DNA of 64,000 bases from Chinchilla lanigera (Eukaryota; Chordata; Mammalia; Rodentia; Chinchillidae), in NCBI RefSeq assembly GCF_000276665.1, contig NW_004955417.1, forward strand, positions 26,190,534 to 26,254,533. Direction: 5' to 3'. A program made the position numbers and the translations under genes. Of the stretch, positions 23,411-34,105 are shown piece after piece. Position 1 is the first letter of the stretch. The number at the start of each line of letters is the position of its first letter. The notes beneath the pieces are model-generated. The model saw only the letters and a program-made list of their open reading frames with translations, was not told the origin of the DNA and did no database searches.

Positions 23411-24417
23411 GGCTCAGTGCAGGGTGCTTCCTCTGTAGCACCAACGTCGTGCCCTCAGCGGACAGGAGCAACAGCACCCCCACAGCCGTGCCCACCAGCC
23501 TGTGAGACGCCTTCTCCTCCACAGGGGCTCCACTCCACCAGGTCCTCTTTGTCCTCTCCCCAGGCTGGAGTCTTTGTCACAGAAGAAGCGGACACAGGCT
23601 CACCTGGAGCTGGAGCGGGGGACAGATGGCCCGAGCAGGGACCCGGTGACCAGGCGGCTCGGGCTGGGCTGTGTGAGGAGGCTGCTGCCCTGCTGGTGAT
23701 TTCTGAGTAAACTTCCTTTCCCGTGAGACCTGAGTCTTCTAGGTGCTTCTCTAGTGTCCACTTTATCTCTTCAGGAAAACTCCTTAACCAAAGCAAACCT
23801 GATGTGTTTGGGCACCGTGTAACCGGGAAGCGGGTGGCGGATGCAGGACTCTGCAGCGGCACACGCATGTCTGTGCCAGGTGGGCAGCCGTGTCGGGCCA
23901 GTCTCTCTACCCCTATGGGTCAGAAATCATGTTAATTCACCCATGACCGCAGCTTGAGGGAGGAGGTGACTTAAGCTGTGGATGTGAGGTTCTTGGGAGA
24001 AGGGTCAGCCCCAGAGGAGTTCCCTCACAGCTTTTATGAGGCCCGGGCTGAGGTAGCTCCTCTCCCTCTCCTACCACCATCGCTGTTGCTCTCCATCACA
24101 ACAGCCCAGTCTCCCTGAGCAGCTCCATGCTCCAACCATCCTGCCCTTTCAGGTCCTCATGGGACTGTAATCTACACTGCCCCAGGGCCTTTGCACATGC
24201 CATTCCTGCCTCTGGTCGCCCATTAGCTCCAGATAGCCTTTTGTTTTCAGCCAAAATGTCAGTTCTTCAGGAGATCTAATACACTGAGCTGAGTAGAGGC
24301 CCCCATTTCCCTTTCCCACTGTTTCACGTGCCTGTGGTGCTCTACATTCTCTGATCTTTCACAGTGTGGCCTTAGCACTCAGGGTTTCCTTTGTTCATTC
24401 TTTCCTTGACACAAATA
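23411..24417. other. unique DNA, no gene seen
   Basis: GC-rich from 23450 to 23700, with overlapping frames (106 codons plus, 137 codons minus) and no recognised domain. The rest is plain unique DNA. Confidence 0.4.
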
Positions 24418-24670
24418 CAGTTAAGAACCCAGATTCTGGGTCAGATTCATCTGGCTCCAGTGGTAGCTTTGTTTTATTCCCTATGTGTTTTTGAGCATCT
24501 TACTTATATTCTCTAGATCTCAGTTGGTTGCCTAAGAAGGGAGGGCAATAGCCACACCCACTTTAAGAGACTGTTGTGAAGTGTAAGCAGAATACATAGG
24601 TAAGCTGAGTGTTGGAATTCATGCCACATAGTACATGCTCAATAAATGTTTGCTGGTACTATTATTATAT
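24418..24670 (+). mobile_element. MIR, near full length
   Basis: 'agattctgggtcagattcat', 'ttgagcatcttacttata', 'gatctcagttggttgcct', 'gactgttgtgaagtgtaag', 'catagtacatgctcaataaa' follow the MIR consensus in order, including its core and the LINE2-like 3' end. Confidence 0.88.
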
Positions 24671-24780
24671 GATTTTGTTGACTGGCCCTCCATTTGAATT
24701 TTTGAGAGTAAGAATCTGATTGTCTTTTCATACCAGATCTTACTGGAGGCAGCTGATCAGTACATGAACGGCTTGCTGCA

Positions 24781-24781
<1 letters not shown>

Positions 24782-24827
<46 letters not shown>
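24782..24827. repeat. (TG)n microsatellite
   Basis: About 23 uninterrupted TG units, the longest simple repeat in the window. Confidence 0.97.
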
Positions 24828-24829
<2 letters not shown>

Positions 24830-26278
24830 TTTATCCTAAAGTCCATAATATTTACTGATTCTGCCGGTTTCTTCTGGGCCACAGGGCAGCACTGTGTGCA
24901 GACTTTTAACTGAGATGGAAGTTCAAGCAGGCACGCAGGTGGCAGGGTAGCAGCGGGAAGTAGCGTTAGCAAGCAGGTCCCTCTGGAGGCCTAACCCAGA
25001 GTGTGAGGTGCCCCGTGCTTTGTGCGGCCTCACTCAGGGAAGCCGGGGAACTTGAGCGATTGCCCCATCTTTAGGGCTGCCCTGTACTGATACTTGCAAA
25101 ACACTGCTTTTTCAGAACATCAGTTTAAATGACTTATATTCCTAGTATTTCCTTCTACTATTTAGGTTACACAAAGTAGGCTCTGAGGTCATCATCTCAA
25201 GAAATAGTGGCACATGAAAAGGAGAAACAAAAGTGTCTCCTTAATATCTCATTTCAAAAACCTAGGTATTCAGAGGGAATTGGAGAGGATGTGTGTCTGC
25301 GCATGGATGTGTGTGGGTGTGAGTGTGTGCGTGCACATGTGCATGTACCCAGGTATTCAGCCTGTACCAGAGATGTGGGAAAATCCAAATGAAGAAAGAG
25401 ATGTGGACAGCCCCAGGGGTTTTGCAGAGTTCCACGTGGCATGGGTACAAAGGCCATCCTCAAGTGCTTTGGAAGCTGGCCCGGAGAAGGCCTATAGTCA
25501 AGAATGGAGCTGATATATCCCAGACCCCGGGGACCAGTGACAGAAGACAAGGAGGAAGACCCAAGGAGGGCAACAGCTCAGCAGATGCCTGGGAGGATAA
25601 AACAAACTCATTCGCTTGCCTCCACTGGAGCAATGCAGGTGTGCTCCACGGACGCCCACACACAGGAAGTAACCCTTCCAGAGGAGGGGACCGCTGAATG
25701 GCTTGAGATTAAACCCCCACTCATAGGGGAGCTTGCCAAAGACATAAAGTTCAGAAAGTCAACCAAACACATTTCTTACACATCTGAACTGGAAGACTAA
25801 CACGCTCAAATATTTCCGAAGGAGAATATGGAGGGCGGTCGCTCTGGCCCCATTTGCCCAGGAGCATGTGCTTTGGGCCGTGGTTCAGAACAGCCCCCTG
25901 AGGTCATGGCCTTGTCTTCCGTCCCTGCTGGCTTTAAAGATTCAAAAGACTGCCACATGGAAGAGGGGTCACAGTCACTCAGGGAAGCCCCTGGCCAGAC
26001 CCAGGGGGTGCAGAGAAGATGTACAGGAAGACGGTTTTCCTACACTGCGTGGAGCGGGAAGCTCGAGTGGAGACGTCTGCGTGCAGGCTGGCCTCGGTCA
26101 AACCAGGGCCTTCCGCTTAGGGTGGTAGGAATATTACAGAGACAGAGAGCCTCTCCGACCTACAGCACGTTCCTTGATATTTTCGTATCAGTTTCAAGCA
26201 AAATGTAGATGGCATCTACTGTTTAACGTTGGCAAGGATTAAATTAAATAATTATTTAGCCCTTGGTTGTATATACAA
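24828..26278. other. unique DNA with TG-rich patch
   Basis: A degenerate TG-rich patch at 25288-25345 and short open frames (up to 126 codons, 25828-26208). No domain recognised. Nothing else seen. Confidence 0.4.
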
Positions 26279-26296
26279 TGTGTGTGTGTGTGTGTT
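26279..26296. repeat. short (TG)n
   Basis: Nine TG units. Confidence 0.85.
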
Positions 26297-26689
26297 TGAT
26301 ATTTCTGGTCCCACATGACCTGAGGTATAATTACAAAGGCTTTGGGAGAGAGAAGTTGAAAGATTTAGCTAGTCTTCTACAATCCTCAGGTGCTCCCCAG
26401 TATTTTGAAACTGGCTTACAAGCATTTGAAAGAGCTCCAGCTCCTTATGAAATTGTTTTGATGTGGTTTCTCCCCCACAAATTCAGTTTCTAACTCATCA
26501 AAAATATTTGAAGCTCACCCAAGACTGTCACCCAAGCACATTCCTCCAGTTAGTGTCACCCTAGAGTGAAAAATGTCCCTTCTTTTGCTTATGCAGGATG
26601 AAGCATGAGGATTTCATAAAGAGGGGTTGATAAAGGCAGAAGGATGCACGATCTCAATTCAGCCCCCTGGTAAATAGCATGATTCGATT

Positions 26690-27005
26690 GTGTTTACATA
26701 TCGGACTATGTGTTTGAGCTTTGCGCCTTACAGGGCCGACGTTTATCAAATTGCAAACAGCACCGCTATGCTTTGCCTGCGATAAAGTGCCGCCACAAAG
26801 CCGAGGGGCGCTCCCAGTGGAAGATGATTATTTCCCAAGATAAAAGCCGGCTACCTGATGCCAAAGCAATTCACCAGCTCAATGACAGCAGAGAAAGTTC
26901 AGACAAATCACACCTTTGCTATGGGATAAGGCAAACAATTAGTCAGTTGACGAGTCTTTGGCTGCCAATGCAGCCATTCCGATTAAAACCAGTGTGAGGT
27001 ATTCA
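26690..27005. promoter_or_regulatory. candidate conserved noncoding element / enhancer
   Basis: Repeat-free with balanced composition and retained CpGs ('gggccgacg', 'gccgccac', 'aagccgag'). It is dense in recognisable transcription-factor-like cores: 'caattag' and 'gattaaaac' (homeodomain type), three GATAA cores ('gataaagtg', 'gataaaagc', 'ggataagg'), 'cagttg' (E-box), and 'ttggctgccaa' (NFI half-sites). The 95-codon plus frame inside it (26710-26997) has no recognisable domain. Its character resembles deeply conserved developmental enhancers, but conservation cannot be measured here. A coding exon is the main alternative. Confidence 0.4.
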
Positions 27006-27354
27006 TGGGAATTTACATTATGAGTAATGGTTTCTGCTAAACCTTCTTCATGGTTTTCATTCTATTCCTGGGTTCACCGGGGGTGGAAGTTAAATGATCA
27101 CATCATCTCTAAGAGGAATGGGTTTGTCTGCTGGCCGGAACGGCAAGTTTCCGTTCAAACTGGGTAGCACTGTGTGGTATCAAATAATGACACCTCAGGT
27201 GGACAGAAGTGATTTGGTTTGCAAAGAAAGAAACTGGATCCTGAGACCAACGCCCCACAAAGGAGGTCTCTCACAGGCTAGGAGCAAAGCTTTGTAAGTT
27301 TTGTTTTTCTAGCTACAGACAAGGTGGAGTGAGACAACCCCGGGCTTTGAAGGC

Positions 27355-27540
27355 AAAAAGACCTTGTTCATTTGTTTGTTTATTCAACGTGTATTTTTAT
27401 TGAGCTCCTCCTTGTGTGTGCTGGGTCATGGGTTAGGCTCTGAGGACCTAGTAGCAGAGTGACAGGCTGCTGGCTCCCACAGATATTACAATTTTAGGAG
27501 GGTGGAGGTAGAGAAGCAGGCAATAAACACATAAATGTTC
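27355..27540 (+). mobile_element. ancient interspersed repeat, class uncertain
   Basis: 'gtttgtttattcaacgtgta', 'tattgagctcctccttgtg', 'gctgggtcatgggttaggc', 'caggcaataaacacataaat' match the widespread old mammalian repeat text 'tattcaacaaatatttattgagc... ctatgtgccaggcactg... acaataaacaaataa'. I am not certain of the family. Confidence 0.6.
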
Positions 27541-27621
27541 AAATCCTGGCCTTGGTCTTCTTCTTCACCGAGGGCAGGTTATAAGGACCCTCCCCTCACA
27601 GCAGAGAACCAAGAAGCAGCC

Positions 27622-28020
27622 NNNNNNNNNNNNNNNNNNNNNNNNNNNNNNNNNNNNNNNNNNNNNNNNNNNNNNNNNNNNNNNNNNNNNNNNNNNNNNN
27701 NNNNNNNNNNNNNNNNNNNNNNNNNNNNNNNNNNNNNNNNNNNNNNNNNNNNNNNNNNNNNNNNNNNNNNNNNNNNNNNNNNNNNNNNNNNNNNNNNNNN
27801 NNNNNNNNNNNNNNNNNNNNNNNNNNNNNNNNNNNNNNNNNNNNNNNNNNNNNNNNNNNNNNNNNNNNNNNNNNNNNNNNNNNNNNNNNNNNNNNNNNNN
27901 NNNNNNNNNNNNNNNNNNNNNNNNNNNNNNNNNNNNNNNNNNNNNNNNNNNNNNNNNNNNNNNNNNNNNNNNNNNNNNNNNNNNNNNNNNNNNNNNNNNN
28001 NNNNNNNNNNNNNNNNNNNN
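27622..28020. other. assembly gap (399 N)
   Basis: Unsequenced. Any open frame drawn across it is meaningless. Confidence 1.
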
Positions 28021-28096
28021 CTGTCAATACACTTACTCCTGGTGTTCCTTACGGGACTCCTGTACAGTCACAATTCTAGTTACCGTGGCTTCTGAG

Positions 28097-28179
28097 TTTC
28101 TCTCCTGCCTCCTCCTCTGTCTCTCGGTCTCTGTCTCCCTCCCGCTCTGTCTGTCTGTCTGTCTCTTTCTCTCTCTTCT
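28097..28179. repeat. CT-rich low-complexity / (CTGT)n
   Basis: A pyrimidine tract with a short perfect 'ctgtctgtctgtctgt' core. It lies about 75 bp from the gap, and such tracts often break assemblies. Confidence 0.85.
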
Positions 28180-29479
28180 TGTTGGGGCTCAGTATGGCTT
28201 CATAACGCCTAACTTTGAGTAAAGCATTTAAGCCATGCTGGTATTTTTGCAACTTAAAACTCTGATTCTCTAGACATTTTTATAGATCTTTCTTCTGTGT
28301 TGGGAAGAAATAGCTGAGAGCCTGAAGGCTTCAAAGCTAGACAGAGGGGGGTTTTACTCCCGGCTCTTCACTAGTTTCCTGTGCCTCCTACACAGGCCCA
28401 GAGCACGGCGTGGACAGGGCTGTCACCGTCGCTGGAATCAAACACCTAGCAAGGCTCTGGGAAGGACTGGGCCTCATTGGTGTGTGTCTCTACCGGAGGA
28501 CTCCGTTAGGAAATTTTGAGGAAAATGTAACAATAGGACCATTTGAAAAAAAGCAAGTGTAGGCAGAGTATAGACACATGAAACATGGGGTAAAGATCCG
28601 GAGCTGGCAGCTTTAGGCCTGAGGAAGGAGAAGGTGTATTGTGAGCAGAAGGTGTATTTCCTGGGACCGGAAATAGAGGGCGGTAAAGAGACCTTAGAGA
28701 CACAGTCACTTGCAGCCACTGAGAGGATGGGAAACAAGTCGCGTAGCTTCCACTCCTTTTTCTTTTCTTTCTCATAGCTGTCTCCGGGGTCCTCAGTCAG
28801 TCACACCCAACTTGAGGCCATTTGGAAGGGAGTTTCCCAAGGTCAGGGGCGTGGGCTGCCGAGCAGAACGGAGAAGGATAGAGTGGACCTGCGGTAAACT
28901 GAGCAAACTGACCCCGGGTGTTAATTCCCTTCATTTCTGCTTCCAACACCACGGCTTGCAGCGGTGTCACAAGTCACCAAAGTACTGCCTCTTATGAGTG
29001 TTCTGTAGCTAGTCCCAGACATAGCTCTGGGGTTAGAAGCGAGCACAGGTCAATCCGTATGGAGCGGCAGCTGGAGGAGCATGGCTGGGGTGCGGCCAAG
29101 TCTCCATGAGTGTGAGCCATGCAGAGCGCTCACTATGCTGGTCAAAGATAAACAAGAGCTCTTGTTTCAGAAGTAGCTTTTCAAGTTTGCCTGTTGGCAT
29201 GAGGCTGACTTTGGCAGAGGGGATCATGTAAACAGGGCATGTGCCCAAGCACACCAGCCAGTCCCAGCTTGCTGGGACACCTTCACCTTGCAGCCCCGGA
29301 CGCAGGGCTGGCGGACAGAGCTGATGGGAGGGTGCTCTCCCTGAGGACTGCCTCCTCAGATCTCTTCGACATTTGTAAATACCTTAGAGTCCGACTCTGG
29401 GAAAGAAAATGCATTTGTATCACTCAAATACAGCTTTGATTCACTCCACCTGCTGAACTCTTGACGTCTGTATAAATAA
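28180..29479. other. unique DNA, no gene seen
   Basis: No SINE, LTR or exon supported. Open frames of 60-99 codons only. Confidence 0.4.
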
Positions 29480-29489
29480 CTCTTCTTTT

Positions 29490-29920
29490 TGGCCTCCTGC
29501 AGTGACCCGAATAGTGGTCTCCTCAAAGAAATGTCCCTGTCCTAATCCCCATTACTGGGAATATTGTCTTAGTTGGAAAAGAGGTTTCTGCAGATGTAAT
29601 TAAGTTAAGTATATTGAAACAAAGTGGTCAACCTCGGTTTTCTGGAATAATCTCCAACCCAGTGACAGGTATATTTATAACAGATATGCAGAGGACAAGC
29701 ACAGCAAGGCAAAGGCTCTGTGAAGGCAGAGGCAGAGACTGTGTGATGTGACCCCACGCTAGAGAAAGGAGCAGCTATCAGAAGCGGGAAGAAGCACGGA
29801 CCAAACCCTCCCCTAAGCTTCGCGGGGAGGGTGGCCGCTGAGTTAGAAGATAAATGTCTGTCGTACAGTCCACCGCATTTATGGTGATGCTTTTCAGCAG
29901 GCCTAGGAAACGAACGTAGC
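29490..29920 (+). mobile_element. MLT1-like LTR
   Basis: In order: 'gtccctgtcctaatccccat', 'tgtcttagttggaaaagag', 'tttctgcagatgtaattaag', 'accaaaccctcccctaagc', 'ttatggtgatgcttttcagc', 'aggcctaggaaac'. This matches the body and 3' end of ancient MaLR LTRs ('...ttggaaatagggtctttgcagatgtaatcaag... gtggtactttgttatggcagccctaggaaact'). Well spread but about 25-30% diverged. Confidence 0.8.
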
Positions 29921-30294
29921 TCCTGTGAAACCATCTGTGCTGACACCGACTGCTAAGCCGCCTGCAGAGTTGTAGAAATAGTGCGGCTACTGTGTACCTG
30001 AAAATCGGGCTGTCACAAGTAAGTCACAAACATGTGAAGGAATGCAAATATGAATTAATTTGATTTTAGCGTTCCACATTGTTCACATTTTAAAACATCC
30101 TTTTGCACACCCTGTTTTTCTGACTGTATTATCAATTAAAAATAGAATGTAAAAGGAAATAGTGCAGAGAATAAACATCTTAGTATACTTTTCAGAAGTC
30201 ACCTGAAACCCTGGAGAGCTGGACTATTTAATTTGCACCATAGTCCTGGGTCAAGGCTCCATACATTGCAAGAAAGGCCAGAAGAGGTTTGGAG

Positions 30295-30460
30295 GAGAGG
30301 AGCCGTGTCCCAGGTTCTAGCTGTGGCTTTGCTACTCACTGGTGTTTGACCCTGGGAAAATTGTTCATTGAGAACTCCAAGTCAAGACTTCCTTGTGTGC
30401 AAAATGTTTGTCACACCAACTTTACAGCACTGGTCAGGATACTCAATTATATAAGATTCT
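30295..30460 (+). mobile_element. MIR fragment
   Basis: 'ggttctagctgtggctttgc', 'tactcactggtgtttgaccc', 'tgggaaaattgttcattgag', then a late-MIR-like 'caggatactcaattatataa'. Confidence 0.7.
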
Positions 30461-30499
30461 TTAAAAGATTAGTGCTATGCACTGAATCACAAAATGTTA

Positions 30500-30705
30500 C
30501 ATAGTCACGGGTCATTTAATGATGGAGGCATGTTCTGGAAATGCCTCATGGGGCAATTTTGTCCTCATACGAACACCGTAGAGTATACTGCCATGAGCTA
30601 AACTGTCCATGATGTCACCAGGCAGTGTAATCTCATGGGACCACTATTGTATCTGTGATCCAAAGTTGACCAAAACCTTGTTATGCTGTGCTTGGCTGTA
30701 CCTTT
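30500..30705. mobile_element. ancient palindromic DNA-transposon remnant
   Basis: The left end 'gggtcatttaatgatggagg' with 'catgttctggaaatgcctca' and 'ttttgtcctcatacgaacac', and the right end 'ctcatgggaccactattgta' with 'agttgaccaaaaccttgtta', match the two ends of a common mammalian nonautonomous DNA element ('gtcgcttaacgatggggatacgttctgagaaatgcgtc ... cataacgacgtttcggtca', antisense). The middle is deleted. I do not name the family. Confidence 0.65.
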
Positions 30706-31656
30706 CTCTGTTCATTATAATAACAATACATATTTACTAAGTTGCTGGACCCTACTAACTCAGAACTTGTGATAATCTGAAACAGGGGTACACAGACCGG
30801 AGCTGAAAAATCAAGAGCTTAGTTTGGGCCTTGTCGTGAAGAAACCACGTACAGTATGTGGTCTCAGAAAAGTTCCTAGCTCTTTTAGACACAGATTTCC
30901 TGTTAAATGAAGGACTTAGATTTGATAATGTGGAGTTTTGTTGCCAGATTCCTGACTGTATAATATCTTAATAATGTTATGATTAGGAAGATGGTTCTTT
31001 CCTTTGGCAACCTTTTCCCTTCCCATGGATTAAATTTTCACTGAATTCTGATCACCTCAGCTTGCTCGTTTAGCTTCTGATGCATGTAACTATCTGTACA
31101 TCACCAAGGAGATCAGCTGACTTCCAAGTGCAGGAAAGACAACAAAAATGTATTTTCATTCAAAAAAAGAAAAATCACAAGGGAATTTATGGACTCCGTT
31201 AAAAAGTTGTGAGTAGAGTAAATTTAGCTACAGCTAGATTTATGGTTCATGTTATGTCACCTGCATGCACTTTCTTTCCATTTGTCTCTTTGCATCTACT
31301 TTCCTTCCATGGGATTGGCTAGTGTTTCACTTCCTGGGACACAGTAGGAAGTTGCCTCATCTCTTGGTTGTTTGCATCGATGCACTTCCCAGGGTACAGG
31401 ACAAGACTCTCTTCGCATCACCTTGGCTCTTTTGGACTGATATTTCCACCTCTGAACCAATCAACCATCATCAGAAAAAATTAAATGTACTGATTGGCTC
31501 AGGCCATTCAGCGTGAATTGATCTGGGTTGCCTGCCTACTATTTGTGAAATGCGTAAGTTGCATAAATCCACTGAAGTCTGTAGCCACTCTTCTTCAAAT
31601 ATGAGAAGCACCTACATTATAGATGTCCTAGGCTCAGTGAAACACTGAGGGAGGGA
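30706..31656. other. unique DNA, no gene seen
   Basis: AT-rich. Two CCAAT-type motifs ('gaaccaatc' near 31455 and 'gattggctc' near 31492) lie close together, but without a TATA or exon context I do not call a promoter. The last five bases ('gatgc', 31657-31661) are the left target duplication of the provirus that follows. Confidence 0.4.
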
Positions 31657-31661
31657 GATGC

Positions 31662-32166
31662 TGCTATGGTTTATATCTGGGTATTCACCAAAAGCCTCAT
31701 AGACTCAGAGGCAGGACCTTTGAAAGATGATTGGGCTGGGTATGGTGGTGCATACCTGTAATCCCAGGACTCAGGAGGGACACTGAGGCAGAAGGATCAC
31801 TGTGAGTTTGAGACCAGCCTGAACTGCAGAGCAAGGTCTTGTCTCAAAACACCAAAAAAAGAAAAAGAAAGAAATATGACTGGACTATGGGGCAGTGCAG
31901 TGTTAAGAAGTGGGGGCTGGCTGGAAGACAGGAGTCACTGGGGGCAGGGCGTGGGGGGATCTCTCTGCTCAGCTCTTCCTTTCCTCCTCTAATTCCTGAC
32001 CAGCAGGAGGTGAGCAGCTTTTCCAGTGCTATAACCCCTTTACCATGCTGTTTCTTCTTTGTAGACTGCTGACCACAGACTAAAACCTGAGACAAAATAA
32101 ACCTCTCCTCCTTCAAATTGTGAGCGTTGGGTATTCTGTCCCAGCAATGAGAAAGAGACTAAGACA
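31662..32166 (+). mobile_element. MaLR provirus: 5' LTR
   Basis: Begins 'tgctatggtttatatctgg' and ends 'gagactaagaca'. It carries 'acaaaataaacctctcctcc' (poly(A)-signal region) and is interrupted by a B1 SINE (31733-31873). Without the SINE it is about 365 bp. Left target duplication 'gatgc' at 31657-31661. Confidence 0.93.
31733..31873 (+). mobile_element. B1 SINE inside the MaLR 5' LTR
   Basis: 'gggctgggtatggtggtgca', 'tgtaatcccaggactcagg', 'gagaccagcctgaactgcag', 'caaggtcttgtctcaaaac', then an A-rich tail. It splits the LTR between '...gaaagatga' and 'atatgactgg...', so it post-dates the provirus. In this copy the internal duplication has collapsed to one unit. Confidence 0.92.
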
Positions 32167-33711
32167 AATTCTGGCTCCATAGAAGTAGGGTCCTTCCTGT
32201 GACACTATCTGACCCTGTGGTTCAGAATTCTTTGGAACTGAATTGCTGGAGGAATTCAGAAAGATTTTCGGATGCTGGCTGCAGCTGCAGCCCTAGAATT
32301 CTGTAAGCCAAGACTGATGGGAAATTCTGGTCAGACCTCAGATGGTAAAGAGTAGGTTCAAGAAGTGTTGGTTGCAAAGAAAGACTCCATTGAAATTTGG
32401 CCTAGCGGGCATGTATGTTATGCTCCAGCAGAAATTTTGCTCATGTCCTGAGACTTCAAGGGGGACTGAGACTGAGGATGCTAAGCTAGTTAACCTGGCA
32501 GAGAAATTTTCAAGGCAGCCTAACGTTCAGGCTGTAGCATGGGTACTCCCTGCTTCTTTTATAGCCAGGTGTATATGGAAAATCAGGAGCAAAAAGCCCA
32601 TTGGAAAAGTTTTCAGTTTTCCTAGCAAGGAAGAGTCTGCAGAGTTTTGGCTGACTTCCTGGTTGCTGAAAAGATTATAAAGAAGCCAAATACTTTGGCT
32701 CAGGAGAATAGGAAAAATGATTTAAGGGCAAATCAGGAATTAGTAACACCCTTCCCTTCACAAGTTCAAGGGTCCAAAAGTGAAAGAATGTGATTTTAAA
32801 AGAGAATCCCAGGCCAGCCAAGGCCCACACAGAGAACTGATTCACTGGGGTTTGTTTTTCACGGCTTGGTCATATGGAAACCTTGACCTCTGAAGCCATA
32901 GTACAAGGGAGCCTGGCTACTGCTTGACTTGGTGACAGACCCTGGCACCCTTTATGTGGTGCTGATTTCACAGGCATGCAGATTGCAAAAGTTGTGAGGT
33001 CAGAAAGGCTTCCACCCAGGCCAGGCAGTGTGCCCTTGAGAGGGTCCTGTGTGGAGCTTTGAGAAAGGAGCTAAAAGTATAAGACAGGGTGAGAGGGGAA
33101 AACAGAACAGAGGTTGCAAAACGAATTAAGATGTGGTATGCATATGCAACAGTTCCCCAGAATGATTGTAATCATTGTGTACTGTAAACAGGTACCAATG
33201 AAAAAATTAAAATTAAAAAACCAAGAAGGTACGGTGGAAACCCCAGGACACTGGAGATGACAGGAAGGTGGAACATCAGCTGAGGAAGCCCACAGGCAGT
33301 GAAGAGAACCATCCCAAGACAGAAGCTATCTGGGGTGCTGTTGGCAAAGCCATAGGGGAGGGGCAGCCCAAGCCCTTTTGGGTTCACACCCTGTCCCCAC
33401 AATTTTCCCCCACTGCTGGAAGTGGAAGAACAGGATTTAATGTTGACCTCGCTGAGTTTTGGTCTTGCTTTGGTTCCACTTGTTTCTGTTCTCCTGTTTC
33501 TGCCTTTTGGAGTGGGAATGTCTACCCTGTGCCATCTTTTCACCTTACCAGGGCTCAAAGCTAAGAGTTTGCCTTAACTCTCAGAGGAAACTCTGAACTT
33601 GGACTTTTCAGCAGTGCTGGAACTAATAGGACTCTGGCAATGTTTAAAGATGAGCTAAATGCAATTTGCACAAAGAGATGTCCATAAGCCTTTGGGGGGC
33701 CAGGCATGGAC
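32167..33711 (+). mobile_element. MaLR provirus: internal region
   Basis: Starts just after the LTR ('aattctggctccatagaag', '...gaagtaggg'). It ends with the purine-rich 'tttggggggccaggcatgga' (PPT-like) just before the 3' LTR. It is homologous to the inverted copy at 18.1-19.5 kb and is interrupted at about 33056-33224 by a short L1 3' end. Nonautonomous: no protease, RT or integrase coding can be recognised. A 112-codon frame (32342-32680) is shared in part with the other copy. Confidence 0.9.
33056..33224 (+). mobile_element. L1 3' tail inserted in the MaLR interior
   Basis: This block has no counterpart in the other MaLR interior. There the sequence reads 'tgtgtgaagcc' straight into 'aaggtgcagtggagacccc'; here 'tgtgtggagct' and 'aaggtacggtggaaacccc' are split. 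The insert ends 'ccaatgaaaaaattaaaatt' plus an A-rich tail, like the L1 3' end at 38810-38846. A severely 5'-truncated L1. Confidence 0.75.
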
Positions 33712-33880
33712 TGTTATGGTCTATATTATATCTAGATGTTCCCTAAAGCCTCATGTGCTCAGAAGTGGGATTTTGGAAGGAGACTGGATATGGAGGAGTC
33801 TAGCTCAAGAGGTGGGGCCTTGATGGGGCTCTTACATTGTGTCAGGTATTGAGTCCCTACAGGAGAATGTATCTAAGACA
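33712..33880 (+). mobile_element. MaLR provirus: 3' LTR (internally deleted)
   Basis: Begins 'tgttatggtctatattat' and ends 'gtatctaagaca', followed by the target duplication 'gatgc' (33881-33885) that matches 31657-31661. Only 169 bp, so about 200 bp of the LTR body is missing. Confidence 0.88.
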
Positions 33881-33929
33881 GATGCACTTTAGGAATGGTA
33901 TGGAGAAAGTCTAGCTTTAATTTCAGGGG

Positions 33930-34105
33930 AGTGGTGCTTAATTATTCTTTCTAACATTTAGGGCATCTACTGCATGCCTTATACAGTCTACGTGTCCTAT
34001 TCCTCTTAATGATATTTCAGTGTGGTTACCGTTGTTATCCTCCTTCCAAAGTGGATAAAAGCATGATGAGTTTTGAGAATATACCCAGTAACTTGTACAG
34101 AGTTT
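33930..34105 (-). mobile_element. MIR fragment
   Basis: 'gcatctactgcatgccttat', 'gttgttatcctccttccaaa', 'gtggataaaagcatgatgag' and 'cccagtaacttgtacagag' form a decayed antisense MIR. Confidence 0.6.

Noticed and set aside
23390..23868. Overlapping 106- and 137-codon frames after the MaLR LTR
   Set aside because: Explained by GC-rich composition; no MaLR interior and no domain.
27535..28095. 186-codon frame across the N gap
   Set aside because: Most of it is N; not real sequence.
31440..31520. CCAAT-box promoter
   Set aside because: Two CCAAT-type motifs alone, without CpG enrichment, TATA or exon, are not enough.
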